Source: Fluviicola sp. (GTDB lineage: Bacteria; Bacteroidota; Bacteroidia; Flavobacteriales_D; Crocinitomicaceae). From it: a DNA stretch of 45,006 nt. Below the pieces are notes generated by a model. That model was not told the DNA's origin and did not search any database. It saw nothing but the letters and a program-made list of their open reading frames with translations. Position 1 is the stretch's first letter. Each line of letters opens with the position of its first letter. Both the position numbers and the translations under genes were made by a program. The stretch covers positions 1 to 45,006 of the forward strand of contig JAGOAZ010000019.1 of the NCBI GenBank assembly GCA_017983675.1, in the 5' to 3' direction. Below are positions 42,647 to 45,006 of the stretch, piece by piece.

Positions 42647-44452
42647 TTATTCTCCGCCTTCCATTTTCTCTTTCAACGCAGCCAATGCATCCAAATCACC
42701 TAACGTTGATTTTTCATTGCTTTGGTTGATTGCTTTTACAGCTTGAGAAGTAGCAGAACCGCCACCTCCAGTTGCTCCTTTTTTACCAGAAGCACTTGCA
42801 GCTTTCACTGGTTTCTCGTCAACACCTTCCTCGAAAGTACGTGTGTGAGAAACAACGATTTTCTTAGAATCTTTGTTGAATTCAATTACTTTGAAATCCA
42901 ACGTTTCTTCGATTTTCGCGTTAGAACCATCTTCTTTACGTAAGTGTTTAGAAGGACAAATACCTTCTACACCGTAAGGAAGTGCAACTACACCAGCTTT
43001 ATCTTTTGTTTCAACAATTGTTCCTTGGTGAACTGAACCTTCTCCGAAGATAGTTTCAAATACATCCCATGGATTTTCTTCCAATTGTTTGTGTCCTAAA
43101 GAAATACGACGGTTTTCACGATCGATTTCTAAAACAACAACTTGCATTTCATCACCTACTTTGCAGAACTCAGAAGGGTGTTTGATTTTCTTTTGCCAAG
43201 AAAGGTCAGAAATGTGGATTAATCCATCAACTCCTTCTTCTAATTCAACAAATACACCGAAGTTAGTGAAGTTACGAACTTTTGCATCGTGTTTTGTACC
43301 AGCAGCGTATTTCGCTTCGATTTCAGACCATGGATCTGGCATCAATTGTTTGATACCCAATGACATTTTACGCTCTTCGCGGTCCAATGTTAAGATAACT
43401 GCTTCAACAGTATCACCAACAGTCATGAAATCTTGTGCAGAACGCAAGTGTTGTGACCAGCTCATTTCTGAAACGTGGATCAAACCTTCAACGCCAGCAG
43501 CGATTTCGATAAATGCACCGTAATCAGCTAAAACAACAACTTTACCAGCGATTTTATCTCCTACAGCTAATTCTGTATTCAATGCGTCCCATGGATGTGG
43601 TTGTAATTGTTTTAAACCTAAAGCGATACGTTTTTTGTCATCATCAAAATCTAAAATAACTACATTTAATTTTTGATCTAACTCAACGATTTCTTCTGGG
43701 TGATTTACGCGACCCCAAGAAAGGTCAGTAATGTGAATCAATCCATCTACACCACCTAAGTCAATGAACACACCGTAAGAAGTAATGTTTTTCACAGTAC
43801 CTTCTAATACTTGTCCTTTCTCTAGGCCAGAGATGATTTGTTTTTTCTGTTCTTCTAATTCTGCTTCGATCAACGCTTTGTGAGAAACAACTACGTTTCT
43901 AAACTCTTGGTTGATTTTAACAACTTTGAATTCCATGTTTTTACCTACGTAAATATCGTAATCACGAATAGGTTTCACATCGATTTGAGAACCTGGTAAG
44001 AAAGCTTCGATACCAAATACATCTACGATTAAACCACCTTTCGTACGACATTTAACGAAACCAGTAATGATTTCACCTGTACGTAATACGTCGTTCACAC
44101 GGATCCAAGCTTTGTGCATACGAGCCGTACGGTGAGAGATAACCAATTGACCTGATTTGTCTTCTTGGCATTCTACGAATACGTCTACTGCATCACCAAC
44201 TTTTAATTCCGGGTTGTAACGGAATTCAGAAGCAGGAACAACCCCTTCTGATTTGTAACCAACATTAATGATTACTTCTTTTTTAGAAACTGCGATAACA
44301 GTTCCTTCGATTACTTCTTTCTCGTTGATAGAAGTTAGGGTTTTTTCGTAAACGTCTGACATTTCAGAACGTTGTACCAATGTGTACCCGTCTAATGCTA
44401 ATGCATCCCAATCGAAATCCGCAGAACCCTGCGTGTTAATTTGCTTTGCCAT
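42647..44452 (-). CDS. rpsA: 30S ribosomal protein S1
   Basis: Ribosomal protein S1, which brings mRNA to the 30S subunit. It has 601 residues with consecutive S1/OB domains, recognised by repeated signatures: GLIVDVFGIEAFLPGSQID, GVFIDLGGVDGLIHITDLSW, GAFIEIAAGVEGLIHVSEMSW, GVFVELEEGVDGLIHISDLSW. Each is followed by a KRIALGLKQL or RRISLGHKQL-type turn. The C-terminal ~40 residues are low complexity (Gly/Ala/Ser). S1 matters in Bacteroidota because most of their mRNAs lack a Shine-Dalgarno site. A long leader with hairpins precedes it. Confidence 0.96.
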   Translation of the reverse strand: MAKQINTQGSADFDWDALALDGYTLVQRSEMSDVYEKTLTSINEKEVIEGTVIAVSKKEVIINVGYKSEGVVPASEFRYNPELKVGDAVDVFVECQEDKSGQLVISHRTARMHKAWIRVNDVLRTGEIITGFVKCRTKGGLIVDVFGIEAFLPGSQIDVKPIRDYDIYVGKNMEFKVVKINQEFRNVVVSHKALIEAELEEQKKQIISGLEKGQVLEGTVKNITSYGVFIDLGGVDGLIHITDLSWGRVNHPEEIVELDQKLNVVILDFDDDKKRIALGLKQLQPHPWDALNTELAVGDKIAGKVVVLADYGAFIEIAAGVEGLIHVSEMSWSQHLRSAQDFMTVGDTVEAVILTLDREERKMSLGIKQLMPDPWSEIEAKYAAGTKHDAKVRNFTNFGVFVELEEGVDGLIHISDLSWQKKIKHPSEFCKVGDEMQVVVLEIDRENRRISLGHKQLEENPWDVFETIFGEGSVHQGTIVETKDKAGVVALPYGVEGICPSKHLRKEDGSNAKIEETLDFKVIEFNKDSKKIVVSHTRTFEEGVDEKPVKAASASGKKGATGGGGSATSQAVKAINQSNEKSTLGDLDALAALKEKMEGGE

Positions 44453-44556
44453 GTAATAAGGCTTTTTACTTGTATTTCAAGACTTTTCGCGCATCTTGAA
44501 AGATTATTTAACGTAACTGCGTTATGCGAAAAATTGCAGTTTCCTCACTTTTGAGG
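44453..44556 (-). promoter_or_regulatory. rpsA 5' leader with three hairpins
   Basis: Between the predicted transcript start (44556) and the ATG there are three possible hairpins: CCTCA/TGAGG at the very 5' end (44556-44543), AACTGC/GCAGTT (44541-44515), and TTTCAAGA/TCTTGAAA (44501-44475). No Shine-Dalgarno site is present. Such a leader could be the site of S1 autoregulation. Confidence 0.5.
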
Positions 44557-44559
44557 GCG

Positions 44560-44589
44560 CGAAGATAGTGATTTCTCAACTAGAAACAA
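44560..44589 (-). promoter_or_regulatory. Promoter of rpsA
   Basis: Minus strand TTG (44589-44587), 19 nt, TATCTTCG (44567-44560). The -7 box differs from TAnnTTTG by one base. The leader would be about 104 nt. Confidence 0.6.
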
Positions 44590-44720
44590 ATAAAAAGCAG
44601 GATTTTTTAAGCTTAAACGAGCTGATTTTCAGCTGAAAGAAACGGTTAGGAGTGATGTGTGTGATTTTTTGGCGCCCATTTCCCGCTTTCCGCTGTATAT
44701 TTTTTATGGTAGACCGATTC

Positions 44721-44755
44721 CGAATGTAGACTTCGAGAACCTCAGTCTACATTCG
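44721..44755. repeat. 12-bp perfect inverted repeat
   Basis: CGAATGTAGACT (44721-44732) and AGTCTACATTCG (44744-44755) with an 11-nt loop form a strong hairpin. The second repeat unit supplies an alternative right arm (AGTCTACATTC, 44764-44774). Confidence 0.75.
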
Positions 44756-44791
44756 AGAACCTCAGTCTACATTCAAAAATCTCAGTCAATA
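44732..44791. repeat. 20-bp tandem repeat, three units
   Basis: Units TTCGAGAACCTCAGTCTACA at 44732-44751 and 44752-44771 are identical. A third at 44772-44791 (TTCAAAAATCTCAGTCAATA) is diverged. The units overlap the right arm of the inverted repeat. Confidence 0.85.
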
Positions 44792-44894
44792 ATAAAAAAT
44801 GATGCCGCTCCAATCGGGGGTCGGGGTTTCTTTTTTTCAATAGAAAAATTGTTCGTTGAATCAATCGAAGCGAAGAGCAATGAAAAAAGCCCTT

Positions 44895-44924
44895 TTGGTG
44901 AGTTGCAGAAAAAAAGTATATTTG
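44895..44924 (+). promoter_or_regulatory. Rightward promoter at the window edge
   Basis: TTG (44895-44897), 19 nt, TATATTTG (44917-44924): full consensus. The transcript would start near 44928 and run out of the window, so a rightward gene or RNA lies just beyond. Confidence 0.65.
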
Positions 44925-44985
44925 AAAATAAGTCGCATTGAAACTAGACGTATACAACTTAATAGGTGTGTATTTGTCTTGTTTT

Positions 44986-45006
44986 ATGAGATATATAAAT
45001 AAGTTA
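44986..45006 (+). CDS. Possible start of a rightward gene (truncated)
   Basis: An ATG at 44986 stays open for 7 codons (MRYINKL) to the window end, about 58 nt after the predicted start of the transcript from the promoter at 44895-44924. Nothing more can be said about it. Confidence 0.2.

Larger units (their letters stand above)
44671..44826. repeat. Structured intergenic element with conserved-looking flanks
   Basis: The left flank (GGCGCCCATTTCCCGCTTTC, then CGCTGTATATTTTTTAT) and right flank (ATAAAAAATGATGCCGCTCC, then AATCGGGGGTCGG) enclose a hairpin region. ATTTTTTAT (44699-44707) pairs with ATAAAAAAT (44792-44800), and CCGATT (44714-44719) could pair with AATCGG (44812-44817). From memory, similar flank pairs around a variable hairpin recur between genes in Flavobacteriia. 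Not coding: the frames across it look random. Confidence 0.5.

Noticed and set aside
44657..44941. 94-codon frame on the + strand (and a 71-codon frame opposite) near the right edge
   Set aside because: Both cross the tandem repeats and hairpin of the structured element, their translations are low-complexity without any recognisable family, and no promoter precedes them suitably.
1..45006. CRISPR array, prophage, insertion sequence or conjugative genes
   Set aside because: No spaced direct-repeat array, transposase, integrase or phage structural gene is visible in any frame.

Overview
The window is AT-rich chromosomal DNA from a member of the Bacteroidota, most likely order Flavobacteriales and perhaps Crocinitomicaceae (Fluviicola-like). 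The placement is an inference. It rests on Bacteroidota-type promoters (TTG, about 19 nt, TAnnTTTG), start codons without clear Shine-Dalgarno sequences, and family content: DUF3078 and Porin_10-type outer-membrane proteins, a BatA-type protein, a NagZ/beta-lactamase fusion, a GIN-domain protein beside an ECF sigma factor, and BshA. No phage, insertion sequence, CRISPR array or conjugative module is visible. Most of the region is housekeeping chromosome.

Layout. 1-2.6 kb: the end of a LysM protein runs into a convergent lipoprotein/outer-membrane protein pair. 2.7-10.1 kb is rightward: prolyl-tRNA synthetase, an unknown gene, two identical tRNA-Glu genes leading into rpsT, a porin-like protein, fabG, hemB, a small conserved protein and an OsmC protein. 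10.2-16.6 kb is leftward: a DbpA-type RNA helicase, an unusual 352-bp intergenic stretch, then the compact operon mutL - rhomboid - rhomboid - EEP phosphatase. 16.8-20.9 kb is rightward: the NagZ/beta-lactamase fusion and bshA. 21-25.7 kb: a leftward thiolase, then a rightward DUF3078 - VWA - 50-aa protein cluster. 25.7-29.9 kb is leftward: an acyl-CoA carboxylase beta subunit, a GNAT acetyltransferase and an M13 peptidase lipoprotein.

30-32.5 kb is rightward: pcm, then an ECF sigma factor overlapping a membrane-anchored GIN-domain protein. An ECF-like promoter precedes the sigma gene. 32.5-35.7 kb holds an RluF-type pseudouridine synthase (leftward), then a zinc-ribbon methyltransferase, a GNAT protein and an alpha/beta hydrolase. 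35.7-40.5 kb is one leftward cluster: BatA-like - dihydroorotase-like - PmtA-like methyltransferase - trxB. 40.6-42.5 kb is a PadR regulator plus PspC operon with a near-perfect operator palindrome over its promoter. 42.6-44.6 kb is rpsA with a leader of about 104 nt that can form three hairpins. The right edge carries a repeat-bearing structured element and a rightward promoter pointing out of the window.

The most interesting points are: a dihydroorotase-like protein that has lost several metal ligands; a MutL lacking the endonuclease metal motif; the PadR operator; the rpsA leader; three genes whose -7 box lies 4-5 nt before the start codon, implying leaderless mRNAs; the sigma/GIN pair; and the structured element at 44.7 kb. 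I did not find a clearly new multigene defence or metabolic system.
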